This document shows, piece after piece, positions 54,434-63,094 of a stretch of DNA of 64,000 nucleotides (positions are counted from its first letter, which is position 1; every line of letters starts with the position of its first letter). Position numbers and translations under genes: made by a program. Source of the DNA: Pseudoruegeria sp. HB172150 (lineage in GTDB: Bacteria; Pseudomonadota; Alphaproteobacteria; Rhodobacterales; Rhodobacteraceae); the NCBI RefSeq assembly GCF_013184805.1, contig NZ_JAATNG010000002.1, positions 62,001-126,000 on the forward strand, written 5' to 3'. A model generated the notes under the pieces. The model had not been told where the DNA came from and did no database searches. It saw only the letters and a program-made list of their open reading frames with translations.

Positions 54434-55039
54434 TCAGTCGTCGGGACGCTTCAGGCTGAACAGATCCGCGATCCGCGCGTAGTCGCGGTATCCCAGCCGG
54501 GTCAGCGGCTGGTAGCGGGTGATGTCGAACCGGCCGTCCACCATGCAGTCGTCGCGCAGGTGAACGCCGGTGACCTCGCCCAGAACCATCCAGTTGGTCT
54601 CGCCTTCCAGCTGCACGATCTGCGTCATCCGGCATTCCAGGCTGGCCGGCGCGCCCACCACCCGCGCACAGGCCACCGTCTCGCATTCCGCCTTCTCCAG
54701 ACCCGCCCGCTCGAACTCGTCCACCTCGCGCGGCAGCGAGGCGGAGGTGACGTTCATCGCGTCCCGCATCGCGTATTCCACGATGTTCACGCAGAACACG
54801 CCGGTCTCGCGGATATTGCCGACGCTGTCCTTGGTATCGCCGCGATCCGCCTTGCCGGAGGTCGAGGCGAACATCACCTGCGGCGGCACGTAGGCCACCG
54901 CGTTGAAGAAGGAGTAGGGGGCGAGGTTGTCGCGCCCGTCGGCATCGCGGCTGGAGATCCAGCCGATCGGGCGCGGGGTGACGACGGCGTTGAACGGGTT
55001 GTGCGGCAGCCCGTGGCCGTCTTTCGGTTCGTAGAACAT
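54434..55039 (-). CDS. Flavin reductase family protein (FMN-binding split barrel)
   Basis: A 201-residue protein of the flavin reductase-like FMN-binding split-barrel family. It starts MFYEPKDGHGLPHNPFNAVV and has the family core PRPIGWISSRDADGRDNLAP, FFNAVAYVPPQVMFAST and KDSVGNIRETGVFCVNIVEY. These proteins bind FMN or FAD and may reduce flavin for partner oxygenases. ATG at 55039 was chosen because the long open extension upstream has no family similarity. Partner unknown. Confidence 0.9.
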   Translation of the reverse strand: MFYEPKDGHGLPHNPFNAVVTPRPIGWISSRDADGRDNLAPYSFFNAVAYVPPQVMFASTSGKADRGDTKDSVGNIRETGVFCVNIVEYAMRDAMNVTSASLPREVDEFERAGLEKAECETVACARVVGAPASLECRMTQIVQLEGETNWMVLGEVTGVHLRDDCMVDGRFDITRYQPLTRLGYRDYARIADLFSLKRPDD

Positions 55040-55117
55040 GGGCGAAATCCTGTTGCGTTGCTCCTCCCCTAACCGCGTGCTACGGGCGTTTCCAGTCGAA
55101 ACCCGAGAGAGGCGCCC

Positions 55118-55621
55118 TTGTACCGGTTGGCCCAGGAAATTCCCGGCGACTGGTGGGAGGTAGAGGCGCTCTACGACCTCTGTTTCGCACCGGGACGCGA
55201 GGCTCTGTCCTCTTACCGGCTGCGTGACGACGTGCCCCCGGTGGCCGAACTGTGCCTCGTGGCCCGCGATCCCGAGAATGCCGTCGCCGCCGCGATCCGC
55301 TACTGGCCGGTGCGCGTGGGCGGAACGCCGGCGCTGCTGCTCGGGCCCGTGGCCACCCACCCGATCCACCAGGGCGAGGGGCTGGCGGCACTGGTGATAA
55401 CCGAAAGCCTGCAGACGGCGCGGGCCGAAGGCTGGGAACGGGTGATGCTGGTCGGCGACAGGCCCTATTACGGGCGCTTCGGGTTCGAGAAGCTCGAAGG
55501 CGTGGAAATGCCGCCGCCGACCAACCCGGAACGGGTGCTGGGTCTGTCGCTGGTCGAGGGCGACGCCTGGGTGGGCGTGACCGGCCAGGTGACGCGCTGG
55601 ACCGGCGGCGCAACCCTCTAG
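55118..55621 (+). CDS. GNAT-family N-acetyltransferase
   Basis: A 167-residue acetyltransferase with the acetyl-CoA motif LLLGPVATHPIHQGEGLAAL at about residues 73-92 and VMLVGDRPYYGRFGFEKLEG. The layout matches the YhbS-type family. The best start is TTG at 55118 with AGAGAGG six bases upstream; no upstream ATG is in frame before the divergent gene. Substrate unknown. Confidence 0.85.
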   Translation: MYRLAQEIPGDWWEVEALYDLCFAPGREALSSYRLRDDVPPVAELCLVARDPENAVAAAIRYWPVRVGGTPALLLGPVATHPIHQGEGLAALVITESLQTARAEGWERVMLVGDRPYYGRFGFEKLEGVEMPPPTNPERVLGLSLVEGDAWVGVTGQVTRWTGGATL

Positions 55622-55763
55622 ACTGCCGAACCTCACGGTCCAGTCCATTGTTATCACGATGGTTTTATGTCGCGTTTCGAACAATTCGGGCATCGGCACG
55701 TTGGTAGGTCAGATGACGGTGCAGACGTGCCGTCGCATGATCAAACCAAAGGGAGCGTACGAT

Positions 55764-56225
55764 ATGAAACGCCTTCTTCTTACTTCCGCCCTCGTTCTGT
55801 CGACCTCGGCCGGCGCCGTGCTGGCACAGGCGAGCGACACCGAAGAGACGCCGATCCGCAACTCCGTCGGCAACTACCTGGCGACCTCGAGCTATGACGT
55901 CGATGTCGACAGCCTGACCGACGAGCAGATCGCGGCGCTCTACAGCATCTACACCAGCGAAGAAGACGCCGATGTCGACCAGCGTGTCGGGGCTGTCCTG
56001 AACGACGGGAATGTCGAATACGAGACGCGCCCCGAATTCATCGTCGTGGAGCAGGTCGAGCAGCCGCGCGACCAGATCTACGACGCCGTGACCAAGGGCC
56101 TGACCGGCACCAAGTTCGAGGGCATGGCCTGGGAACTGGATGACGAGGAACTGGCGACGGCCTATGCTATTCTCCAGAACGAGAACAGCAACAGCTCGCA
56201 GGACCTCGAGGCCGTGTTCAACTAA
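55764..56225 (+). CDS. Small exported protein with an internal duplication, unknown function
   Basis: A 153-residue protein with a signal peptide (MKRLLLTSALVLSTSAGAVLA). The mature protein is acidic and consists of two related units of about 48 residues: 31-79, containing LTDEQIAALYSIYTSEE, and 105-152, containing LDDEELATAYAILQNEN. ATG at 55764 follows AAAGGGAG. A strong terminator follows, so it is monocistronic. No Cys and no known domain. It resembles the other short exported protein of the window (29116-29367) in style only. Confidence 0.82.
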   Translation: MKRLLLTSALVLSTSAGAVLAQASDTEETPIRNSVGNYLATSSYDVDVDSLTDEQIAALYSIYTSEEDADVDQRVGAVLNDGNVEYETRPEFIVVEQVEQPRDQIYDAVTKGLTGTKFEGMAWELDDEELATAYAILQNENSNSSQDLEAVFN

Positions 56226-56248
56226 GCGCGCCTTTCGGTGAAAAGTCG

Positions 56249-56270
56249 GGGCCGTCCTTCGGGGCGGCCC
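56249..56270 (+). terminator. Terminator after the duplicated small exported protein gene
   Basis: A nine-pair stem with one T-G pair (GGGCCGTCC, loop TTCG, GGGCGGCCC) is followed by TTTCTCGTT. It lies 23 bases after the stop and ahead of the convergent ptsP end. Confidence 0.88.
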
Positions 56271-56283
56271 TTTCTCGTTCCGG

Positions 56284-58530
56284 TCAGCGCGGTACCGAGG
56301 CCAGCCATTCCATGATCGGCTGCCGCACCGATTGCTCGCCCTCGTCCCAGGCCTTGTCGATCACCGCGCGAACCTCGCTCAGGTCGACGCGGCGCAGCAG
56401 GCTTTTCACCGGGCCGATGGAGGCGGGGCGCATCGACAGCGACCGCAGGCCCATCGCGGCAAAGCACAGAGCCTCGACTGGACGTCCTGCATCCTCGCCA
56501 CAGAAGCTGACCGGCGTTTCAGAGTCTTCGCAGCGCTCGACGATGCGCTCGATCAGGCCGAGGAAACTGACGTTCAGCGTGTCGTAGCGGCGGCGCACGC
56601 GTTCGTTCTCGCGGTCGGCGGCGAAGAAGAACTGCTTCAGGTCGTTGCCGCCGATGGAGATGAAATCGCACATGTCGAAGAACTGCTTCGGCGCGTAGGC
56701 GAGGCTGGGCGTTTCCAGCATCGTGCCGATCTCGACCTTGGCGGGCAGGGCGTGGCCAAGCGCCTCTTCGCGTTCCAGTTCGCGGAACACGTGGTCGCGC
56801 CCGGCCTTGAACTCCTCGAACTGGGCGACCATGGGGAACATCAGCGTCAATGGCCGGCCCGCGGCGGCGCGGATCAGCGCCTGCAGCTGCATTCGCATGA
56901 CGCCGGGCTTGTCGAGCCCGACCCGGATCGCCCGCCAGCCGAGCGCCGGGTTCGGCTCGTCGTTCGGCTTCATGTAGGGCAGCACCTTGTCCGAACCTAT
57001 GTCGAGGGTGCGGAACTGCACCCGCCGGCCTTTCGAGGCGTCGAGCACGCGGGCGTAGATATCGGCGAGTTCCTGTCGTTTCGGCATGCGGTTGCGGATC
57101 AGGAACTGCAGCTCGGTGCGGAACAGGCCGACGCCCTCGGCACCGGACCCTTCAAGTGAGGGCAGGTCGGCCATGAGCCCGGCATTCATGTAAAGCTGGA
57201 TTGTATGGCCGTCGCGGGTTTCTGCCGGCTTGTCGCGCAGCGAGACATAGCGTTTCTGCGCCTCGGCCTTCATCGCCATCTTGTCGCGGAAGGCGCTGAC
57301 GACTGTGTCTTCTGGGCGCAGGTGCACGACACCCTGATCGCCGTCGACCATGATCACGTCGCCGTTCAGCGCCTCGGCGGTGATGTTCTTGGCATGGATC
57401 ACCAGCGGGATCGCCCAGGCGCGGGCGACGATCGCGGCGTGGCTGCCGACAGAGCCTTCCTCGAGCACGATCGCCTTGAGCCTGCGGCCATATTCCAGAA
57501 GCTCGGCAGGGCCGATATTGGTGGCGATCAGGACCGGGTCGTCGGGCATTTCCGCCCCGGTTTCCGACCCCTGGCCGGACAGGATGCGGAGCAGGCGGTT
57601 CGACAGGTCGTCAAGGTCGTGCAGGCGTTCGCGCAGGTAGGGATCGGGAACCGTCTCCATCCGGGCGCGGGCGGTATTCTGTTCCTTCTCCACCGCCGCC
57701 TCTGCCGACAGGCCGCGGGCGATGTCTTCCTCGATCCGTCGCATCCAGCCACGGGAATTGGCGAACATGCGGTAGGCTTCCAGCACCTCGCGCTGATCCT
57801 TGTCGGACGGGTGCAGGCGGCCGAGCATGTCGTCGACCGACAGCCGCAGATCGTCGAGGGCAACGTGAAAGCGGGCGTTTTCCTGTTCGGGATCATCGGC
57901 GACCGGGTTGGTCACCACGACGCGCGGCTCATGCAGCCAGACATGCCCCTCGGCGCTGCCTTCCTGTCCGGTGGTGCCGTGGTAGAGCACCGCCTGCTGG
58001 TGCAGCGCGCGCAGAGCCGCGCCTTCGCCGACGAAAGCGCCAAGCTCGGCCATCTCGGCCAGCACCATGGCGACGACTTCCAGCGCATAGATCTCGTCTT
58101 CGGAGTACTTCCGCTTGTCGCGCGACTGCACGACCAAAACGCCCAGCGTTTCGCCCAGCCGCTGGATCGGCAGGCCCAGGAAGGCCGAGAACACCTCTTC
58201 CCCGGTTTCCGGCATATAGCGGAAGCCCTTGGTGGCGGGGGCGTTTTCGGTGTTCACCGGCTGTCCCGTCCGCGCCACGTGGCCCACCAGGCCCTCGCCC
58301 ACGCGCATCCGCGTCTGATGCACCGCCTCCGGCTTCAGTCCCTGTGTGGCGCAAAGCTCCAGCGTCTCGCTGTCGCGGAACAGGTAGATCGAGCACACCT
58401 GCGTGCCCATGCTGTCAGCGATGAGATGCGTGATCTTGTCGAGACGGGCCTGCCCGGCCCCTTCCTCGGCAAGAGTATCCCGTAGCCGGCCAAGCAGCTT
58501 CCGGCTTTCAGATTCCGTTCCGTCGGCCAT
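56284..58530 (-). CDS. ptsP: PEP-protein phosphotransferase of the nitrogen PTS (EI-Ntr)
   Basis: A 748-residue EI-Ntr, the first kinase of the regulatory nitrogen phosphotransferase chain (PtsP-NPr-EIIA-Ntr). Residues about 20-160 are a GAF domain (TLELCATQGLKPEAVHQTRM, GLVGHVARTGQPVNTENAPA) that senses glutamine in other proteobacteria. The phospho-His is in GSVGSHAAIVARAWAIP near residue 365, and the PEP-binding barrel has GVGLFRTELQFLIRNR and VSFCGEDAGRPVEALCFAAM. ATG at 58530. In relatives lysC lies directly upstream; here a membrane protein gene of opposite direction lies between. Confidence 0.95.
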   Translation of the reverse strand: MADGTESESRKLLGRLRDTLAEEGAGQARLDKITHLIADSMGTQVCSIYLFRDSETLELCATQGLKPEAVHQTRMRVGEGLVGHVARTGQPVNTENAPATKGFRYMPETGEEVFSAFLGLPIQRLGETLGVLVVQSRDKRKYSEDEIYALEVVAMVLAEMAELGAFVGEGAALRALHQQAVLYHGTTGQEGSAEGHVWLHEPRVVVTNPVADDPEQENARFHVALDDLRLSVDDMLGRLHPSDKDQREVLEAYRMFANSRGWMRRIEEDIARGLSAEAAVEKEQNTARARMETVPDPYLRERLHDLDDLSNRLLRILSGQGSETGAEMPDDPVLIATNIGPAELLEYGRRLKAIVLEEGSVGSHAAIVARAWAIPLVIHAKNITAEALNGDVIMVDGDQGVVHLRPEDTVVSAFRDKMAMKAEAQKRYVSLRDKPAETRDGHTIQLYMNAGLMADLPSLEGSGAEGVGLFRTELQFLIRNRMPKRQELADIYARVLDASKGRRVQFRTLDIGSDKVLPYMKPNDEPNPALGWRAIRVGLDKPGVMRMQLQALIRAAAGRPLTLMFPMVAQFEEFKAGRDHVFRELEREEALGHALPAKVEIGTMLETPSLAYAPKQFFDMCDFISIGGNDLKQFFFAADRENERVRRRYDTLNVSFLGLIERIVERCEDSETPVSFCGEDAGRPVEALCFAAMGLRSLSMRPASIGPVKSLLRRVDLSEVRAVIDKAWDEGEQSVRQPIMEWLASVPR

Positions 58531-58728
58531 GCGCCTGAATTGTATCCCGTCCAGTCCACACTTCCCGCGCGGCCACTCTAGACCGAGATTCGCCGGGGCG
58601 AAACGCGGATTCTCGTTTCTGGCGAATCTGCAACGCCTTCCGCCGCCGCGGCGCTGTGCAGTTGTTTCGCGCATAAGCCCTGTTAATCCTGTTAACGGGT
58701 GCATCGGCAGAAGGGGACACGGCAACGC

Positions 58729-59835
58729 ATGTCTCGGCGTCTGACACTGGTAATCGGGCTCGTCGCCCTGCAGGCGCTGGCGCTGGTCGTGGTGCTGGGC
58801 ATCAGCTACTTCACCTCGCAGGACGAACTGCTGGACTATGCCGAGGGGCTGGCCGCACGCATCGCCAGCGACACCACCGCCTATACCGAGGATTTCCTCG
58901 ACCCCGCCAATGACGCGGCGGATCTCAGCTACCGGCTCGCCGAGACGGGAGTCCTGGATCCCACCGACCGGGAGAAACTGACGCGTTATTTCTTCGAGAC
59001 GCTGCGGGTGCAGGAGCAGTTCGCCGGCATCTATTATGGCGTCGATAACGGGGATTTCCTCTATGTCAGCCGCGACGGCGCCGAGGATGGCGCCGATTTC
59101 CGCGTCAAGGAGATCATCACCCGGCCCCGGCGCATCGTCGACCTGGCCTGGTACAACGAGGGGTTCCGCCTGATCTCGGACCGGAAGGAACCCGAGGACG
59201 ATTACGACCCGCGCATCCGGCCGTGGTACAACAACGCGCTTGAGGCCGGCGGCGCCTCGTGGACCTCTCCCTACATCTTCTTCACCTCGAAGAAGCCCGG
59301 CATCACTGTTTCGGTTCCCGTCGACGATCCCCTAACCGGCGAAACGCAGGGTGCCATCGGCGTCGACATCGGGATCGAGGCGTTGTCTCGTTTCCTCGAG
59401 GACCTGCAGATCAGCCCGAACGGATCGGCCGCCATCGTCGCAGAAACCGGCGACATCATCGCCCACAGCGATCCGGCGCTGGTGGCCACGACCGAGGCCA
59501 ATGGCACGGTACGGTTCAGCACCCTCTCGGACGGCGGCGACCCGATCCTGACCCAAGCGGTCGCAGAGATGGATGCCGGGCTGGAGGGCCTGTTCCCGGG
59601 CGAAGTGCGCGTGTCACGATTCCGGGCGGATGGAGAGGTCTGGCTGGGCGCCGTCCAGCGGCTGCAGCTTGAGCGCACGCCCTGGACCGTGGTGACTTAC
59701 CTGCCGCAATCCGACATCCTGGAACCGCTCTGGCGGTTGCGGAACACGGCAATCTGGGTCGCCGTTCTGGCCCTGCTGGCCACGGCTGCTCTGGGGCTGC
59801 TTTACGGCGGCGCGGTGATGCGGTCGCGCCAGTAG
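58729..59835 (+). CDS. Membrane-bound double-Cache domain protein without output domain
   Basis: A 368-residue protein: N-terminal helix (LTLVIGLVALQALALVVVLG), a long periplasmic dCache-type ligand-binding region (about 30-335, with YDPRIRPWYNNALEAGGASW, a Cache signature, and GAIGVDIGIEALSRFLEDL), then a second helix (WVAVLALLATAALGLLYGG) and a stop eight residues later. Chemoreceptors and sensor kinases with this input continue into HAMP and kinase, methyl-accepting or GGDEF domains; none follows here before the convergent lysC end. ATG at 58729 was chosen. It could signal through a partner or be a truncated receptor. Confidence 0.88.
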   Translation: MSRRLTLVIGLVALQALALVVVLGISYFTSQDELLDYAEGLAARIASDTTAYTEDFLDPANDAADLSYRLAETGVLDPTDREKLTRYFFETLRVQEQFAGIYYGVDNGDFLYVSRDGAEDGADFRVKEIITRPRRIVDLAWYNEGFRLISDRKEPEDDYDPRIRPWYNNALEAGGASWTSPYIFFTSKKPGITVSVPVDDPLTGETQGAIGVDIGIEALSRFLEDLQISPNGSAAIVAETGDIIAHSDPALVATTEANGTVRFSTLSDGGDPILTQAVAEMDAGLEGLFPGEVRVSRFRADGEVWLGAVQRLQLERTPWTVVTYLPQSDILEPLWRLRNTAIWVAVLALLATAALGLLYGGAVMRSRQ

Positions 59836-59842
59836 ACGGGGC

Positions 59843-61084
59843 TCAGGCGCCGGCCTTGTCCAGCTCGAACGTGTCGTGCAGCGCCTGCACCGCAAGCTCC
59901 ATGTACTTCCGGTCGATCAGCACGGAGATCTTGATCTCGGAGGTCGTGATGACCTTGATGTTGATCCCCTCGGCCGACAGCGCCTTGAACATTTGCGCTG
60001 CTACGCCCGCGTGAGAGCGCATTCCGATGCCCACCACTGACACCTTCGCGACATCCGTGTCCGCGACGAGATCGTGGAAGTTGATGATGCCTTCGTCCTT
60101 GGCCTTCTTCATCGCGGCCTCAGCGCGCGCCACTTGGTTGGTGGGGCAGGAGAAGGTCATATCGGTGCGGCCCTCTTCCGAGATGTTCTGGACAATCATG
60201 TCCACGTTCACACCCGCCTCGGCCAGCGGGCCGAAGATCGCCGCGGCGATACCGGGGCGGTCCGCGACCGAAATCAGCGTCATCTTGGCTTCGTCACGGC
60301 TATGCGCGACACCGGCAACCACATTGCTTTCCACGATATCCTCCTCGTCACAGACGAGCGTTCCTGCGTTGTCTCCCATGTCGCCGAAGCTGGAGAGAAC
60401 CCTGAGTCTGACCTTGTAGCGCATCGCCAGCTCGACCGAGCGGGTCTGCAATACCTTGGCCCCGAGAGAGGCCAGTTCCAGCATCTCTTCGAAGGCGATC
60501 TTGTCGAGTTTGCGGGCCTTGTCGCTGATCCGGGGGTCGGTGGTGTAGACCCCGTCGACATCGGTGTAGATGTCGCAGCGTTCCGCGCCGAAGGCGGCGG
60601 CAAAGGCAACGGCGGTCGTGTCCGACCCGCCGCGGCCCAGCGTGGCGATCCGGTTCTCGGCGCTGACCCCCTGGAAACCCGCGACCACCGCAACTTTCAT
60701 CCCCTCGCCGAACTTGGAGAGGATGTTGTCGGTGGGGATTTCCAGGATGCGAGCCGAGGAATGGGCAGAGGTCGTCTTCAGCGGCACCTGCCAGCCCTGC
60801 CAGCTGCGCGCCGGCACGTCCATTTCCTGCAGTGTCAGCGCCATCAGGCCGGCGGTGACATTTTCGCCCGAGCTTACGACAGCGTCGTATTCGCGGGCGT
60901 CGAAGAGCGGCGAGGTTTCCTCGACGTATCCGACGAGCTTGTTTGTCTCGCCCGCCATGGCAGAGACGATGACGATCACGTCATAGCCGTTCGCGACTTC
61001 GCGGCCGACACGCTTGGCGGCGCGGCGGATGCGGTCGAGCGTGGCGACCGAGGTGCCGCCGAATTTCATCACGAGGATCGGCAT
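59843..61084 (-). CDS. lysC: Aspartate kinase
   Basis: A 413-residue aspartokinase, the first enzyme of the lysine, threonine and methionine pathway. It starts MPILVMKFGGTSVATLDRIR (ATP site), has GGSDTTAVAFAAAFGAERCD and IYTDVDGVYTTDPR, and carries two ACT domains at the C-terminus (MTLISVADRPGIAAAIFGPL, and SVVGIGMRSHAGVAAQMFKA). These give feedback control by lysine and/or threonine. ATG at 61084. Its stop is eight bases from the convergent Cache-domain gene. Confidence 0.96.
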   Translation of the reverse strand: MPILVMKFGGTSVATLDRIRRAAKRVGREVANGYDVIVIVSAMAGETNKLVGYVEETSPLFDAREYDAVVSSGENVTAGLMALTLQEMDVPARSWQGWQVPLKTTSAHSSARILEIPTDNILSKFGEGMKVAVVAGFQGVSAENRIATLGRGGSDTTAVAFAAAFGAERCDIYTDVDGVYTTDPRISDKARKLDKIAFEEMLELASLGAKVLQTRSVELAMRYKVRLRVLSSFGDMGDNAGTLVCDEEDIVESNVVAGVAHSRDEAKMTLISVADRPGIAAAIFGPLAEAGVNVDMIVQNISEEGRTDMTFSCPTNQVARAEAAMKKAKDEGIINFHDLVADTDVAKVSVVGIGMRSHAGVAAQMFKALSAEGINIKVITTSEIKISVLIDRKYMELAVQALHDTFELDKAGA

Positions 61085-61416
61085 ATAGGCCCGTTCCTTC
61101 ACTTGGTCGGGCGCTTCATATCAGGACGGAGTGGGCAGGCAAGGGGAATGCCGCGGAGAGCTGTTTTGGCGGCTGGGCCCTGGTGCGGCGGCGGGGGGCC
61201 GATTTAACCTATCCACAGTTTTTTGTTGGCTGGTGGCGCCATGAATGCAATGGTGGATGCAAGCCCATGCGACGGCGCTGCGTTAATGCGGCATCGGAAA
61301 GCGTATACATCACCGCCGAAATTGATGGCTGCGCGCGCACAACCTATAGTATAAAAAGTTTTATAGTCAGTACGTTAATTCTGGACTTTTCCGGACCAAA
61401 GCGAATTGTTGAACAC
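61085..61416. promoter_or_regulatory. Gene-free divergent region between lysC and the dehydratase gene, with an AT-rich palindrome
   Basis: 332 bases without a supported gene. The right third is markedly AT-rich and contains TATAAAA-AG-TTTTATA at 61350-61365, a perfect 7+2+7 inverted repeat, about 50 bases before the dehydratase ATG. It could be an operator or promoter element for that gene. The rest shows nothing I can name; the lysC promoter must lie near the left end. Confidence 0.5.
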
Positions 61417-62388
61417 ATGAAGCTTTATCGCGACGATCTGCTTGAAGCCACCGATCTGGTCTATAGCCAGATGCGCCCGACACCCCAGTATCCATGGCCG
61501 CAGCTCAAGGCGCGGCTGGGCTGCGAGATCTGGGTCAAACACGAGAATCATACACCCACAGGCGCCTTCAAGGTGCGGGGCGGCATCACCTATGTCGACT
61601 GGCTGAAGCGGACGCAGCCCGAAGTGAACGGGATCTGCAGTGCGACGCGCGGCAATCACGGGCAGAGCCAGGCGCGCGCGGCGGTCGCCGTCGGACTGCG
61701 GGCGCTGATCTATGTGCCGCACGGCAATTCGGTGGAAAAGAACGCGGCGATGCGTGCCTTCGGCGCCGAGCTGGTGGAGTTTGGCGAGGATTACGATACC
61801 TCGCGGGTCGAGGCGCTGCGCGTGGCGGAGGAAGAAGGCCTTGCCTTTGTGCCGCCGTACCATGCCGAACTGGTGAAGGGCGTGGCCACCTATGCGTTCG
61901 AATTGCTGAGCAAGGTGCCCGATCTCGACACGGTCTATGTGCCGATCGGCTGCGGCTCCGGCATCTGCGGCACGATCCTGGTGCGCGACGCGCTGAAGCT
62001 GAAGACCAAGGTGGTGGGCGTGGTGTCGACCGAGGCGCAGACGGCGAAGCTGTCGGTAGAGGCGAAGCGGCTGGTGGAGACGAACTCTGCCCGTACCTTT
62101 GCCGACGGGATGGCGGTGCGAGTGCCGGTGCAGGAAGCCTATGACATCTATGCTGAAGGCGCAGAGCGGGTCGTGGCAGTGACCGACGAGGAGGTGGCAG
62201 AGGCGATCCGGGTCTATTACCGCGACACGCATAACCTTGCCGAAGGGGCGGGGGCAGCGGCTCTGGCCGCGCTCATGCAGGAACGGGATCGGATGGCGGG
62301 CAAGAAGGTTGCGGTCATCCTGAGCGGCGGCAATATCGACGCCGACTGGTTCGTGACCGTCATGCAGGGCGGTGTGCCGGAGGTCTGA
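61417..62388 (+). CDS. PLP-dependent threonine/serine dehydratase-like enzyme
   Basis: A 323-residue fold-type II PLP enzyme. The PLP Lys is in HENHTPTGAFKVRGG near residue 50-64; SATRGNHGQSQARAAV and IGCGSGICGTILV (the phosphate loop) follow. No C-terminal ACT regulatory domain, so it is of the short, catabolic type; the hydroxyectoine-degradation EutB is a near relative by size and style, but no ectoine genes are nearby. ATG at 61417. The product would be a 2-keto acid from threonine or serine. Confidence 0.88.
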   Translation: MKLYRDDLLEATDLVYSQMRPTPQYPWPQLKARLGCEIWVKHENHTPTGAFKVRGGITYVDWLKRTQPEVNGICSATRGNHGQSQARAAVAVGLRALIYVPHGNSVEKNAAMRAFGAELVEFGEDYDTSRVEALRVAEEEGLAFVPPYHAELVKGVATYAFELLSKVPDLDTVYVPIGCGSGICGTILVRDALKLKTKVVGVVSTEAQTAKLSVEAKRLVETNSARTFADGMAVRVPVQEAYDIYAEGAERVVAVTDEEVAEAIRVYYRDTHNLAEGAGAAALAALMQERDRMAGKKVAVILSGGNIDADWFVTVMQGGVPEV

Positions 62389-62395
62389 GTCCCCC

Positions 62396-63052
62396 TCAAT
62401 AGGGGTGCGGCTTGCCTTCCCAGGTCAGGAAGCAACCCGTGGTGGTCATGTCGAGCTCGTCGAACCGGGCGATCAGTCCGGTGGCCGATGCCTCGGGCGT
62501 CAGCGGCGCGCCCTTGCTGCCAAGGTCGGTGGCGACCCAGCCGGGATGGTAGATCCCCACCGCGATACCGTCCTCCTTCAGCTCCGCCGCGAGGTTCCGG
62601 CCAAGATTGAGAGATGCCGCCTTCGAGGCGCGGTAGATCAGCAGGCCGCCGGAGGCGCGTTCGCTGCTGCCCAGCTGGCTGGAGATAATCGCGATCTTCG
62701 GATTGTCCGCCGCCCGCAGGTTCGGCAACAGCGCCTGCACCGTCAGGAACACCCCGGCGACGTTCACCGCAAAGCTGTCGGCCCACATCGCCGCCGGGTA
62801 GCCGGCGTTCAGCGACTGCCCGTCGTCCAGCTTCACCCCGGCATTGCAGACCAGCAGTTCCACCGGCCGCCCCGCCATCCGCGCCGCCAGCGCGCGGTGC
62901 TCCTGCGGATCGGTCACTTCCAGCGGCAGCCATTCGCCCTCGGGCGCGGCACCCGACCGCGAGGTCCCGATCACATCGCGCCCCGCCGCGCGGTAGCCGT
63001 CAAACAGGGCCCGGCCGATGCCCCGGTTTGCGCCGGTAATGAGAATGCTCAT
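62396..63052 (-). CDS. Short-chain dehydrogenase/reductase
   Basis: A 218-residue SDR protein. It starts MSILITGANRGIGRALFDGY (T-G-x-x-x-G-I-G), has LLVCNAGVKLD (N-A-G) and the active-site IYRASKAASLN (Y-x-x-x-K). The Ser of the triad is in ISSQLGSSERASG. It ends in WEGKPHPY. It is divergent from nothing and follows the DUF1178 gene orientation at 43 bases. Substrate unknown. Confidence 0.88.
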   Translation of the reverse strand: MSILITGANRGIGRALFDGYRAAGRDVIGTSRSGAAPEGEWLPLEVTDPQEHRALAARMAGRPVELLVCNAGVKLDDGQSLNAGYPAAMWADSFAVNVAGVFLTVQALLPNLRAADNPKIAIISSQLGSSERASGGLLIYRASKAASLNLGRNLAAELKEDGIAVGIYHPGWVATDLGSKGAPLTPEASATGLIARFDELDMTTTGCFLTWEGKPHPY

Positions 63053-63094
63053 GCGAAGAAGACTAACCCCCTGACGCGCAGGGGCAACTGCCGC

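Noticed and set aside
52794-55072. Large frames on both strands overlapping the SulP gene (511 and 619 codons)
   Set aside because: Their translations are low-complexity Ala/Arg/His-rich and span well-supported SulP and flavin reductase genes.
54434-55699. A 421-codon version of the flavin reductase gene starting at 55699
   Set aside because: The first 220 codons are antisense to an acetyltransferase gene and have no family similarity; the domain begins at 55039.
58681-58700. TTAA-N5-TTAA upstream of the Cache-domain gene as a CtrA box
   Set aside because: The spacing is 5, not the 7 required for the known CtrA motif.
61240-61353. A 37-codon plus-strand frame in the lysC-dehydratase gap
   Set aside because: It has no ribosome site, no recognisable composition and ends inside the AT palindrome.
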